Source: CAZPKH01 sp964407165 (GTDB lineage Bacteria; Bacteroidota; Bacteroidia; Bacteroidales; Muribaculaceae). From it: DNA of 11,949 nt. The position numbers were made by a program, and so were the translations under genes. Positions 1-5,874 of the stretch are shown here, piece by piece. Position 1 is the first letter of the stretch. Each line of letters opens with the position of its first letter. The stretch covers positions 1 through 11,949 of the forward strand of contig CAYOUJ010000066.1 in NCBI GenBank assembly GCA_964407165.1. Direction: 5' to 3'. Below the pieces are notes generated by a model. It was not told the origin of the DNA. It saw only the letters and a list, made by a program, of their open reading frames with translations, and ran no database searches.

Positions 1-75
1 GTCATTCTTGGTCTGCAAACCTATATAGCAGCTCTTGAATCGCTGAATAGTTACCCGGTTAAAGACCTTCCTTAA
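1..75 (+). CDS. Possible 3' end of an unidentified gene (partial)
   Basis: Frame 1 is open from the window edge to a TAA at 73-75, giving about 24 codons that end in ...NSYPVKDLP. The other two plus frames stop early. If real, this gene converges on rarA, with only 15 nt between the two stop codons. The fragment is too short to assign to a family, and its codons are less GC-ending than those of the neighbours. A minus-strand frame is also open across this stretch, so chance openness is a real alternative. Confidence 0.22.
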   Translation, partial: VILGLQTYIAALESLNSYPVKDLP

Positions 76-94
76 ATTTCCTTAATTTCCTTAT
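67..94. repeat. Three near-copies of a 9-bp unit (TTTCCTTAA)
   Basis: Units lie at 67-75 (CTTCCTTAA), 77-85 (TTTCCTTAA) and 86-94 (TTTCCTTAT). The last one overlaps the rarA stop codon (91-93 on the minus strand). The array is AT-rich and fills the gap downstream of rarA. No GC-rich terminator hairpin is visible here, so how rarA transcription ends is not evident. Confidence 0.5.
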
Positions 95-1305
95 TTTTCT
101 ACGAACCGTGTGCCTAACAACTCGGTGGGGAGGTATTGCTGCTCGACCCAGTGGCCCGGGTAGTCGTGAGGGTATTTGTAGCCCTCGCCGTAGCCTAACT
201 GCTCCATCAGCTTCGTCGGCGCGTTGCGGATGTGCAGCGGCACCGGCAGGTTGCCCGTCTCGCGCACTTTGGCGATGGCGGCGTCAACGGCCTTGTACGC
301 CGCGTTGCTCTTGGCCGACCGCGCCAGGTATATCGTGCACTCCGCCAAGGGTATGCGCCCCTCCGGCCACCCGATCTTGCGCACGGCGTCGAAGGTGGCG
401 TTGGCCAGCAGCAGCGCGTTGGGGTTGGCAAGCCCGATGTCCTCTGCCGCCAATATCACAAGGCGCCGAGCGATGAACTCCGGATCCTCCCCCCCGACAA
501 CCATCCGCGCAAGCCAGTATATCGCCGCATCGGGGTCGCTGCCGCGCACGCTCTTGATGAACGCCGAGATGATGTCATAGTGCATCTCCCCGTCCTTGTC
601 GTACGCCATCGGGTTCTCCTGCAGCCGGTTGGTCACCGTCTCGTCATCTATCACTATCGGCTCGTCGGCGGGTGTCGACGCCTCGAGAAGGTCGAGTATG
701 TTGAGCAGCTTGCGCGCGTCGCCGCCGGCGTAGCGGAAGAGCGCCGACGTGCTCCGCACCTCCACCTTTCTGTTAGAAAGCCCCTCCGGCGCCGTGATGG
801 CGTGGTTGAGCAGCTCCGTCAGCTCCTCCACGTCCAGCGGCTGCAGCGTGTAGACCTGCGCACGCGACAGCAGCGGCCGTATCACCTCAAACGACGGGTT
901 CTCCGTCGTCGCCCCGATCAGCGTGATTGTGCCGTCCTCCACGGCCCCAAGCAGCGAGTCCTGCTGCGACTTGCTGAAGCGGTGAATCTCGTCGATGAAC
1001 AGCACCGGCCGCCCCTTCGAGAACATGCTGCGCGCGTCCGCCCTGCACCGCTCGAGAACCTCGCGGACGTCCTTCACCCCCGAGTGGACCGCCGACAGGG
1101 TATAGAACGGCAGCTCGCACGTGTGCGCGATAATCTTCGCCAGCGTTGTCTTCCCCACCCCGGGAGGGCCCCAGAGTATGAACGACGCCAGACGCCGCGT
1201 GTCTATCATACGCCGCAGAATCGCGCCTTCGCCTACCAGGTGGCGCTGCCCTATGTATCCGTCGAGCGACTTCGGCCGCAGCCGCTCCGCCAATGGCTGT
1301 TGCAT
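91..1305 (-). CDS. rarA: Replication-associated recombination protein A (RarA/MgsA), AAA+ ATPase
   Basis: RarA is a cytoplasmic AAA+ ATPase of the clamp-loader/WRNIP1 family. It acts at stalled replication forks, where it is associated with SSB and recombination. The 404-residue length is close to typical for the family. Visible motifs are Walker A GPPGVGKTT (residues 46-54), Walker B VLFIDEIH (101-108), sensor 1 around GATTEN (131-136), a likely arginine finger in LLSRAQ (R148) and sensor 2 GGDARKLLN (194-202). The C-terminal half carries the family's tetramerisation and helical region, including SAFIKSVRGSDPDAAIYWLAR (248-267) and the conserved AAEDIGLANP (286-295). The ATG at 1303-1305 puts the protein start at the usual MQQPLAERLRPK. 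A matching promoter lies at 1371-1402, so the gene is probably transcribed separately from the glycosyltransferases upstream. The identification is secure. Confidence 0.97.
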   Translation of the reverse strand: MQQPLAERLRPKSLDGYIGQRHLVGEGAILRRMIDTRRLASFILWGPPGVGKTTLAKIIAHTCELPFYTLSAVHSGVKDVREVLERCRADARSMFSKGRPVLFIDEIHRFSKSQQDSLLGAVEDGTITLIGATTENPSFEVIRPLLSRAQVYTLQPLDVEELTELLNHAITAPEGLSNRKVEVRSTSALFRYAGGDARKLLNILDLLEASTPADEPIVIDDETVTNRLQENPMAYDKDGEMHYDIISAFIKSVRGSDPDAAIYWLARMVVGGEDPEFIARRLVILAAEDIGLANPNALLLANATFDAVRKIGWPEGRIPLAECTIYLARSAKSNAAYKAVDAAIAKVRETGNLPVPLHIRNAPTKLMEQLGYGEGYKYPHDYPGHWVEQQYLPTELLGTRFVEK

Positions 1306-1370
1306 AAGTGTAAGGTTTTAAGTGTCAGGTGTCATATATATGTAACACTCATGACGTCCTCTTTACAATG

Positions 1371-1402
1371 CAAATTTAGCAATTTTTCTGCGTCACCCCA
1401 AA
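1371..1402 (-). promoter_or_regulatory. Bacteroidetes-type promoter for rarA
   Basis: Read on the minus strand, a -33 TTTG (1399-1402) is followed after 20 nt by TAAATTTG (1371-1378). This is an exact match to TTTG-N19-21-TAnnTTTG. Transcription should start near 1364, leaving a leader of about 60 nt before the rarA ATG. The element lies in the gap downstream of the GT2 gene. Confidence 0.75.
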
Positions 1403-1408
1403 CAAATG

Positions 1409-2218
1409 TTATATGTCGAGCAACATTCGCCGGTGGTGGACAGCATACACGGCTCCGGCGCAGAGATACCAAAGATTGCGGAGCACGTTGCCACCGGTCC
1501 GCCAGGCCTTCAGCGGCAGCCGCAGCAGGGCAGTCAGCGGATAGTCGAGCATGACGACCATCCCCTGGGCGCGAAGCACACCCGGCTCGCGCGCCGACCG
1601 CAGGCCGGTGGTCAAGCCCGGGTGACGGCATATCGTCACCGGGAAAAACCGCGCCTGAAGCCCGCGCCGCCGTATCGCGGTGAACAGCACATTCTCCTCA
1701 CCGGCAGTGACATACGGCGTGCCTATCGAAATCTGCTCGCAGAAGTGCAGCGCGTATTGCCGCGCATGCTCCATGCGCAGCGCCATCTCGAAGCACGTGG
1801 CATAATAGTTCTTCGGCACAGGCGCGAGCGAACACTCTTGTGCAGGATAAACCTTGCCGTCAGGTCCCTCGTGGCGAAACGTCGCCAAGGTCAGGCGCGG
1901 GTGCTTCTCGAATGCGGCTATCACCTCCGGCAGCCCCTCGGCAAGCAGAGTCAGGTCGTTGTCGGCCATCAGCGCATACGGCGCCCGCGCCAGCCGCAGC
2001 AGGCAGTTGCGGTTGGCGCTCACCCCCGTGGTGTCAGTGAAATGCACCTCCATGTCAGGCCTAAGCAAAGCAGTCGGGAGAGCCCTCGGCGCACTCTGGC
2101 AGCTCACGATATAGCGCACCTGCGGAACCCGTGGCACCGCCATCGCCGCCACACGCTCCAGGCCCTGCGGCCCGTGGGTGGCTATCAGCACATCCAGTTT
2201 CACATCTTGCTCTGCCAT
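1409..2218 (-). CDS. GT-A fold (family 2-like) glycosyltransferase
   Basis: This 269-residue protein resembles GT-A glycosyltransferases that transfer a sugar from a nucleotide-sugar donor during cell-surface glycan assembly. The N-terminus VKLDVLIATHG (6-16) is the usual first beta strand of the nucleotide-binding fold. SANRN (67-71) and ADNDLTL (85-91) look like the family's NRN and metal-binding DxD segments. GEEN (173-176) could hold the acidic catalytic residue, and HPGLTTG lies at 199-205. The C-terminal 50 residues contain a hydrophobic, positively charged stretch (RLPLKAWRTGGNVLRNLWYL) that may touch the membrane. The start codon lies 19 nt inside the end of the upstream GT-B gene, so the two are almost certainly co-translated. 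Fold assignment is good; donor, acceptor and product cannot be read from sequence. Confidence 0.8.
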   Translation of the reverse strand: MAEQDVKLDVLIATHGPQGLERVAAMAVPRVPQVRYIVSCQSAPRALPTALLRPDMEVHFTDTTGVSANRNCLLRLARAPYALMADNDLTLLAEGLPEVIAAFEKHPRLTLATFRHEGPDGKVYPAQECSLAPVPKNYYATCFEMALRMEHARQYALHFCEQISIGTPYVTAGEENVLFTAIRRRGLQARFFPVTICRHPGLTTGLRSAREPGVLRAQGMVVMLDYPLTALLRLPLKAWRTGGNVLRNLWYLCAGAVYAVHHRRMLLDI

Positions 2219-3324
2219 AGTTCTTCAAACCGTCGCGCCACAGTCTGCGCGGCGTTATGTCGTTCAACAAACTCGCGACTCTCGCGGCCCGTCTGCTCGA
2301 GCCGCTCCGGCCGCTCTATCAACGAGCACAGCTCCTCCTCCAGCCTTTCCAGGCGCAGGGGGTCGGCGTTGACTATCGGCCGCAGCTCGCGCTCACCGAT
2401 GAAGTCGTAATACTCTGCCTCGGCCCCGCTGACCGTCACCTTGCCCCTGGCCATGGCCATCAGCGCCGTCGTCGCCGGCGTGTATGAATACAGCTGGTCG
2501 ACAACTATGTGCGCCCGCTCGAGGCGCCTCTGAAACTCGGCATACGGCACGTTTTGCACAAAGTCCACCTCCACCATCGGCCCCATCCGCGCCACCACAC
2601 GCCGGAGCACTTCCAGCAGCCGGTCAGCCCCCTTCTCGCGCTCGCGGCCACGATGGCACGCCAGCAGTATGCGCACCGGCTCACCGGCCCTTACTTGCAG
2701 CGGCTTGCAGGGTATCTCGTCAATGTCTACCGGTATACCGCAATACTTCACCGGCCGCCCGTCGGCCACGGCCTCGCAGGTCGCCAGATGATACTCATAC
2801 AGCGCCGTGGCCACCCCGTCGACGCCGTCGAATATATGCCGGCACATCCCCCTCAGCTCCTCCCCGCGCCACGCCGCGAGGCGCTCGGGGTGATCCTCGG
2901 CCTGCGGCGAAGGCCGACCCCCCACGGCCCAGTCGGAGTATCGCAGCGGGCTGCCGGCGCGCGTGCACATTTCTATATAAGGTGTGTTGTTGCTCAGTGC
3001 CGTCAGCCACACGCTGCCACTCAGCTCACGCAGGATGTCGAAGGCGCGCGCCGTCCGCTCAGGCCGCAGGCTGATAAAGTCGACGTCGCGCAGCTGCACC
3101 ACGTCATACCCCGTGAGCGCCTTCCGGCTCAGAGCCAGGAACTTCAGCCACAGCGCCGCCCCACCTAACTTGCCTCCGAACGGCCGCGACAGACTCACAT
3201 CGCACCCGGTATGCATCCATCCCCCGGCGTCCGACGCCACAGTCACCTCGTGGCCAAGCGCCCGCAGCCCCGTGGCCAGGGTGCGGTGGTATCCGCTCGC
3301 GTCGCCCATCAGTAGCACCCTCAT
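2200..3324 (-). CDS. GT-B fold (family 4-like) glycosyltransferase
   Basis: This 374-residue protein has the two-domain layout of GT-B glycosyltransferases. The N-terminal half starts MRVLLMGDASGYHRTLATGLRALGHEV, with the typical first strand and glycine-rich loop, and includes YDVVQLRDVDF (73-83). A second Rossmann-like half starts at VRILLACHRGREREKGADRLLEVL (217-240). That stretch has the shape of the family-4 donor-site region, and REREKG (227-232) may take part in donor phosphate binding. Family 4 enzymes usually have an E-x7-E motif; here the region around AHIVVDQLYSYTPATTALMAMARGKVTV (271-298) has the right position and texture, but the first Glu appears to be replaced by Asp/Gln. It overlaps the downstream GT-A gene by 19 nt. 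No clear promoter precedes it; the 113-nt gap upstream is filled by AT-rich repeats. It probably acts in glycan synthesis; the substrate is unknown. Confidence 0.75.
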   Translation of the reverse strand: MRVLLMGDASGYHRTLATGLRALGHEVTVASDAGGWMHTGCDVSLSRPFGGKLGGAALWLKFLALSRKALTGYDVVQLRDVDFISLRPERTARAFDILRELSGSVWLTALSNNTPYIEMCTRAGSPLRYSDWAVGGRPSPQAEDHPERLAAWRGEELRGMCRHIFDGVDGVATALYEYHLATCEAVADGRPVKYCGIPVDIDEIPCKPLQVRAGEPVRILLACHRGREREKGADRLLEVLRRVVARMGPMVEVDFVQNVPYAEFQRRLERAHIVVDQLYSYTPATTALMAMARGKVTVSGAEAEYYDFIGERELRPIVNADPLRLERLEEELCSLIERPERLEQTGRESREFVERHNAAQTVARRFEELWQSKM

Positions 3325-3332
3325 ATCCAGTG

Positions 3333-3367
3333 ATTAGTTATTAGTTATTAGTTATTAGTTATTAGTG
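3333..3367. repeat. Tandem 7-bp repeat (ATTAGTT x4 plus ATTAGTG)
   Basis: Five contiguous heptamers are present: ATTAGTT at 3333-3339, 3340-3346, 3347-3353 and 3354-3360, and ATTAGTG at 3361-3367. The array ends 9 nt upstream of the GT-B start codon. A 7-bp unit can gain or lose copies by slippage, changing the spacing of any upstream control element. Confidence 0.85.
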
Positions 3368-3437
3368 TTAGTGATTGGTGATTATCGGGTAATTTGTCCG
3401 GATGGCAGCTAATCACTCATCACTAATCATTAATAAC
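3357..3437. repeat. Long imperfect AT-rich inverted repeat between lrp and the GT-B gene
   Basis: The segment 3357-3383 (AGTTATTAGTGTTAGTGATT...) is nearly complementary to 3411-3437, which reads AGTTATTAATGATTAGTGAT... on the opposite strand. The arms are about 27 nt, with a 27-nt loop between them. The right arm ends directly at the lrp stop codon (3438-3440). In the lrp transcript it could fold into a long AU-rich hairpin and act as a 3'-end or processing signal, or it may be a small mobile palindromic element. The left arm overlaps the 7-bp tandem array. Confidence 0.65.
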
Positions 3438-3899
3438 TCAAACTAAGTTTATCGGCACGCGACGCTGTATCGAGTGGTCGAGCGAGATCAGCGTCTCGGT
3501 GCCCGTCACGCCCGGTATCATCTGTATCTTGTTGTTGAGCAAGTCCATAAGATGCTCGTTGTCACGCGCGTACAGCTTCAGCAACATGGTGTAGGGGCCT
3601 GTGGTGAAGTGGCACTCCACTATCTCAGGTATCTTCTCAAGCTCCGGCACCACCTCGCGATACATGGCTCCGCGCTCGAGGTTCACACCGATATACGTAC
3701 ATGTGCTGAATCCCAGTATCTTGGGATTCACGTTGTAACCCGACCCCGTGATCACATTAAGGTCTATCATGCGCTGGATGCGCTGGTGGATGGCGGCGCG
3801 CGAAACCCCGCACTCCTGCGCAACGTCCTTAGACGGTATGCGCGCATTGTTCATCACTATCTGCAGGATGCGCCGGTCTAAGTTATCAATTCTCTCCAT
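3438..3899 (-). CDS. Lrp/AsnC-family transcriptional regulator
   Basis: This 153-residue protein has the full two-domain layout of feast/famine regulators. An N-terminal winged helix-turn-helix spans residues 4-60 (IDNLDRRILQIVMNNARIPS, then VAQECGVSRAAIHQRIQRMI). A C-terminal RAM ligand-binding and dimerisation domain lies at about 67-145, with the conserved VECHFTTGPYTMLLKLYARD (93-112). These proteins usually bind DNA as dimers or octamers and sense amino acids. Length and motifs are complete. The gene has its own promoter (3934-3965) overlapped by a 25-bp imperfect palindrome (3931-3955), which fits the autorepression common in this family. The ligand and regulon cannot be predicted; the neighbouring glycosyltransferases are possible but unproven targets. 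Confidence 0.93.
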   Translation of the reverse strand: MERIDNLDRRILQIVMNNARIPSKDVAQECGVSRAAIHQRIQRMIDLNVITGSGYNVNPKILGFSTCTYIGVNLERGAMYREVVPELEKIPEIVECHFTTGPYTMLLKLYARDNEHLMDLLNNKIQMIPGVTGTETLISLDHSIQRRVPINLV

Positions 3900-3930
3900 A
3901 ACAATAATTAGAAACGTAGTTGGAAATCCG

Positions 3931-3994
3931 TGGCAAAATTACAAACATTCTGCCAATCCACCAACATTTTGCCACCATTTTATCAAAATTGTCA
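3931..3994. promoter_or_regulatory. Probable operator region of the lrp gene
   Basis: TGGCAAAAT (3931-3939) faces ATTCTGCCA (3947-3955) across a 7-nt spacer, giving a 25-bp palindrome with one mismatch per arm. A perfect partner of the first arm, ATTTTGCCA, lies at 3966-3974. Weaker relatives follow at 3977-3985 (ATTTTATCA) and around 3986-3994 (AAATTGTCA). The palindrome covers the -7 box of the lrp promoter and the extra boxes lie at and beyond the -33 box. Repeated degenerate sites over the own promoter are typical of Lrp-type autoregulation; binding is inferred. Confidence 0.5.
3934..3965 (-). promoter_or_regulatory. Bacteroidetes-type promoter for the lrp gene
   Basis: On the minus strand GTTG (3962-3965) is followed after 20 nt by TAATTTTG (3934-3941), fitting TTTG-N19-21-TAnnTTTG with one mismatch in the -33 box. 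Transcription would start near 3928, giving a leader of about 30 nt. It lies in the 92-nt gap after recO. Confidence 0.6.
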
Positions 3995-4717
3995 CAAACT
4001 CCGCAATATCGGCAGCGTGGTGAGTGAGCCAAGCGGCGCCAGATGCAGCGTGTAATACTGCAATATCCCGTCCGTCACCGCCGCCCGCTCGGCACGCGTA
4101 AGCCGCAGCGCGTGCATGTTGCTGAACGTCAGGCGTCCCAGCACGTGCACCGTCCGCGAGTCCGCAGCCCCCAGCCACCGGCCCCGCGTCGGCGCCGTCT
4201 GCCGGAAGATCCCCTCGGTGATGTCGAAATAAGCGCCCTCGCACCAACTACCGTAGTCCGGCTCGATGCCCGTAAACCGCGCCAAAAGCCGCAGGAACAC
4301 TATCGGATAGTTACCAAGCCGACTCGCAGGAAGCGCATCCAGCGCACGCACAGCCTCCACGATGAACCCGAACAGAGCCTCGTCACCCTGGCTCTCGCGG
4401 AGCACGGCCGACAAGACCTCCGCCGCAAACATCGCTATAGTCGCCTTAACGGGATGCGCGTGCACCGTGGGCGCCGACACCCACGGCGCGACGTCGCGCA
4501 GCGGATACAGATCGCGCGCCGAAATCGCCGGCAGCGCGCACTCCAGCACGCTCATCGGCATCACCAACGCGCGCAGCCGCTGCGCACCGCGCCCCGCACC
4601 AGCCGGCACCGCAAACGACATGCGCCCCCGTTGGCGGCTGTAAGCTGTCACTATCGAGTGCCGGTCAGAGTGGCGCACCACCCGTAGCACCACTATCTGA
4701 ATATTGTGCCCGTCCAT
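3992..4717 (-). CDS. recO: DNA repair protein RecO
   Basis: RecO acts with RecR and RecF to load RecA onto SSB-coated single-stranded DNA at gaps. The 241-residue protein starts with the usual OB-fold strand pattern (IQIVVLRVVRHSDRHSIVTA, residues 6-25, then GRMSFAVPAG, 31-40). A helical C-terminal domain follows; NYPIVFLRLLARFTGIEPDY (136-155), EGAYFDITEGIF (160-171) and ALRLTRAERAAVTDGILQYY (203-222) read like Bacteroidales RecO. The zinc-binding cysteine cluster found in some RecO proteins is absent, as is usual in this phylum as far as I recall. The start is supported by alignment of the N-terminus with the family and by a promoter whose -7 box ends 7 nt before the ATG. recF and recR are not in the window. 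Confidence 0.88.
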   Translation of the reverse strand: MDGHNIQIVVLRVVRHSDRHSIVTAYSRQRGRMSFAVPAGAGRGAQRLRALVMPMSVLECALPAISARDLYPLRDVAPWVSAPTVHAHPVKATIAMFAAEVLSAVLRESQGDEALFGFIVEAVRALDALPASRLGNYPIVFLRLLARFTGIEPDYGSWCEGAYFDITEGIFRQTAPTRGRWLGAADSRTVHVLGRLTFSNMHALRLTRAERAAVTDGILQYYTLHLAPLGSLTTLPILRSL

Positions 4718-4724
4718 TCATCCG

Positions 4725-4756
4725 CAAATTTACGCAAAAATTTGCAACCCGTCAAA
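4725..4756 (-). promoter_or_regulatory. Promoter for recO, predicting a leaderless or very short-leader mRNA
   Basis: On the minus strand TTTG (4753-4756) is followed after 20 nt by TAAATTTG (4725-4732), an exact consensus match. Only 7 nt separate the -7 box from the recO ATG (4715-4717), so transcription should begin at or within a few bases of the start codon. The -33 box overlaps the stop codon of the upstream gene (4752-4754). Confidence 0.72.
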
Positions 4757-5114
4757 AGTCAGGGTGGTCTTCGTCGGCGATGCTCAGGCGCAGGCGGTCC
4801 ATAAGCGACATCTTTTCAGGCTTCAGATGCACATGAGCGCCCGAGTCTGCCTTGTCAAGGAAAATGATGGCATTCTCAAGCACCACGGCTACGTGGCGCT
4901 CAAACTCCAATATACCGCAGACGTGGTCGAGCGCTATCTCGTGAAACGGCGAGTCTTCACCAAGGGAGTCTATCACCAGGTTGCCCTCGTCGACGTAAAT
5001 GCCGTGGTTTTCAATCGCGTAGTCAAATAGCAAACCCAAATCAAGACAGTCGGCACTCGGCGCCGGCCGCTTGTATTTCTTGTAAATAGCGTCTATGACC
5101 TCTTTGGTAATCAT
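4752..5114 (-). CDS. Conserved Bacteroidales hypothetical protein (about 120 aa)
   Basis: This is a cytoplasmic-looking protein without signal peptide or membrane segment. I recognise the pattern MITKEVIDAIYKKYKRP...LDLGLLFDYAIENHGIYVDEGNLVIDSL...SPFHEIALDHVCGILEFERHVAVVLENAIIFLDK as a small family of unknown function seen in Bacteroides relatives. The ATG at 5112-5114 is chosen because family members begin at MI(T/S)(K/R)EVI; a 14-residue upstream extension (to 5156, MAYRPPESKTKLGN) is open but looks non-conserved. The middle looks like alternating beta strands. The C-terminus is acidic (SIADEDHPDF). Its stop codon overlaps the recO promoter, 34 nt before recO. I know of no function and do not infer one. 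Confidence 0.78.
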   Translation of the reverse strand: MITKEVIDAIYKKYKRPAPSADCLDLGLLFDYAIENHGIYVDEGNLVIDSLGEDSPFHEIALDHVCGILEFERHVAVVLENAIIFLDKADSGAHVHLKPEKMSLMDRLRLSIADEDHPDF

Positions 5115-5253
5115 ATTTCCAAGCTTTGTTTTTGATTCCGGGGGCCGGTAGGCCAAAGGTCAGGGGCCGCTGGAGGTGGATGTCAATGTTTATGTGATGT
5201 GGTTGTTTCTTTGTCTAACTGTCTGGTTATGAGTGAGCGGAGGTGTGCTTTGC

Positions 5254-5275
5254 AAAGGGCGCATGGCCGCCCTTT
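5254..5275. repeat. Hairpin with 8-bp perfect stem
   Basis: AAAGGGCG (5254-5261) pairs with CGCCCTTT (5268-5275) across the 6-nt loop CATGGC. It stands in the divergent region, about 110 nt upstream of the aroQ promoter. No T-run follows on the plus strand, so it is not an obvious intrinsic terminator. Its role is unknown. Confidence 0.55.
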
Positions 5276-5361
5276 ATTGGCTAACGCTTCGGCTCACACT
5301 TTGGTTCACAGAAAGTTTCATTATTATTACAACGCTGTGTCGCCAAATTTATTCTAGCCCT

Positions 5362-5395
5362 TTTGCCTTGTTTGTTGGAATATTTCGTAAATTTG
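5362..5395 (+). promoter_or_regulatory. Promoter for aroQ, predicting a leaderless or very short-leader mRNA
   Basis: TTTG (5362-5365) is followed after 22 nt by TAAATTTG (5388-5395). The -7 box is an exact match and the spacer is slightly longer than the usual 19-21. The box ends 5 nt before the aroQ ATG at 5401, so transcription should begin essentially at the start codon. This also argues against the longer open frame upstream being translated as part of AroQ. Confidence 0.65.
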
Positions 5396-5400
5396 CGCCT

Positions 5401-5835
5401 ATGAACAAAATTCTTATCATCAACGGCCCCAACCTTAACCTCATCGGCCGTCGCGAGCCCGGCATCTACGGCGCAGAGACCATGGACGACGTGCTGGCTC
5501 AGGTCCGCGCCGACCACCCCGACGCCGAGATCGACTACTTCCAGAGCAACTGCGAAGGGGCCATCATCGACCGCCTCCACGCCACCCGCGAGGAGCCGGC
5601 CCTGCTCGGCGTCATCCTCAACGCCGGCGCATACACCCACACCTCCCTGGCCATCGCCGATGCAATAGCCGCCATCACGGCCCCCGTCATCGAGGTGCAC
5701 ATCTCCAACGTCTGGCGCCGCGAGCCCCTGCGTCACCACTCCATGATCTCACCGGTCTGCGCAGGCGTCATCGCAGGCCTGGGCACCCGCGTCTACACCC
5801 TCGCCGCCGCCGCCCTCCTCTCAACCAATAGCTAA
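5401..5835 (+). CDS. aroQ: Type II 3-dehydroquinate dehydratase
   Basis: AroQ converts 3-dehydroquinate to 3-dehydroshikimate, the third step of the shikimate pathway to aromatic amino acids. The 144-residue length is typical of the small type II enzymes, which form dodecamers. N-terminal ILIINGPNLNLIGRREPGIYG (4-24) is diagnostic and holds the lid Arg and the catalytic Tyr23. ILNAGAYTHTS (72-82) holds Asn74 and His80. IEVHISN (97-103) holds Glu98 and His100, and the substrate-binding Arg lies near R111. The start at 5401 is chosen because the family begins at M-K-I-L-I-I-NGPN and a -7 box ends 5 nt upstream. A hairpin repeat follows directly after the stop, and the O-methyltransferase gene begins 39 nt later. 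Confidence 0.97.
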   Translation: MNKILIINGPNLNLIGRREPGIYGAETMDDVLAQVRADHPDAEIDYFQSNCEGAIIDRLHATREEPALLGVILNAGAYTHTSLAIADAIAAITAPVIEVHISNVWRREPLRHHSMISPVCAGVIAGLGTRVYTLAAAALLSTNS

Positions 5836-5846
5836 CCGACCACCGC

Positions 5847-5867
5847 GCGGGCCATTTTATGGCCCGC
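5847..5867 (+). repeat. Hairpin repeat, copy 1 (9-bp stem, TTT loop)
   Basis: GCGGGCCAT (5847-5855) pairs perfectly with ATGGCCCGC (5859-5867) across the loop TTT. The preceding CTAACCGACCACCGCGC (5832-5848), which includes the aroQ stop, recurs almost unchanged before a second hairpin at 9007-9027. The structure lies 11 nt after the aroQ stop and 7 nt before the GTG of the methyltransferase. It could therefore weaken read-through, protect the aroQ 3' end or mask the downstream start. No T-run follows, so it is not a classical terminator. Confidence 0.75.
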
Positions 5868-5874
5868 TCCCACA

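Larger units (their letters stand above)
5115..5400. other. Divergent intergenic region between the 120-aa gene and aroQ
   Basis: This 286-nt region separates divergently transcribed genes. It holds the aroQ promoter next to the aroQ start, a GC-rich hairpin at 5254-5275, and a minus-strand TAAATTTG box at 5344-5351. That box could serve the leftward gene, but it lacks a good -33 partner and would give a leader of about 220 nt. An open frame from 5233 runs into aroQ but looks like non-coding DNA. Confidence 0.5.

Noticed and set aside
16..23. Minus-strand TAGGTTTG as a promoter for a gene left of the window
   Set aside because: It matches the -7 consensus, but there is no -33 box at a suitable distance and the downstream sequence is outside the window, so it cannot be supported.
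232..1554. A 440-codon plus-strand open frame opposite rarA
   Set aside because: It is a shadow of rarA with an Arg/His-rich composition, and it runs on through the rarA promoter into the GT2 gene's 3' end.
1406..2410. A 334-codon plus-strand open frame opposite the glycosyltransferases
   Set aside because: It lies antisense to two overlapping genes with clear fold motifs and shows no domain or start signal of its own.
5115..5156. Upstream start for the 120-aa conserved protein (14 extra residues)
   Set aside because: The extension MAYRPPESKTKLGN does not resemble the family start MITKEVI, and the inner ATG fits the family pattern better.
5233..5400. N-terminal extension of AroQ (56 extra residues)
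   Set aside because: AroQ family members begin at the NGPNLN region. The extension crosses a hairpin and the aroQ promoter boxes, so it cannot be part of the main transcript's coding region.
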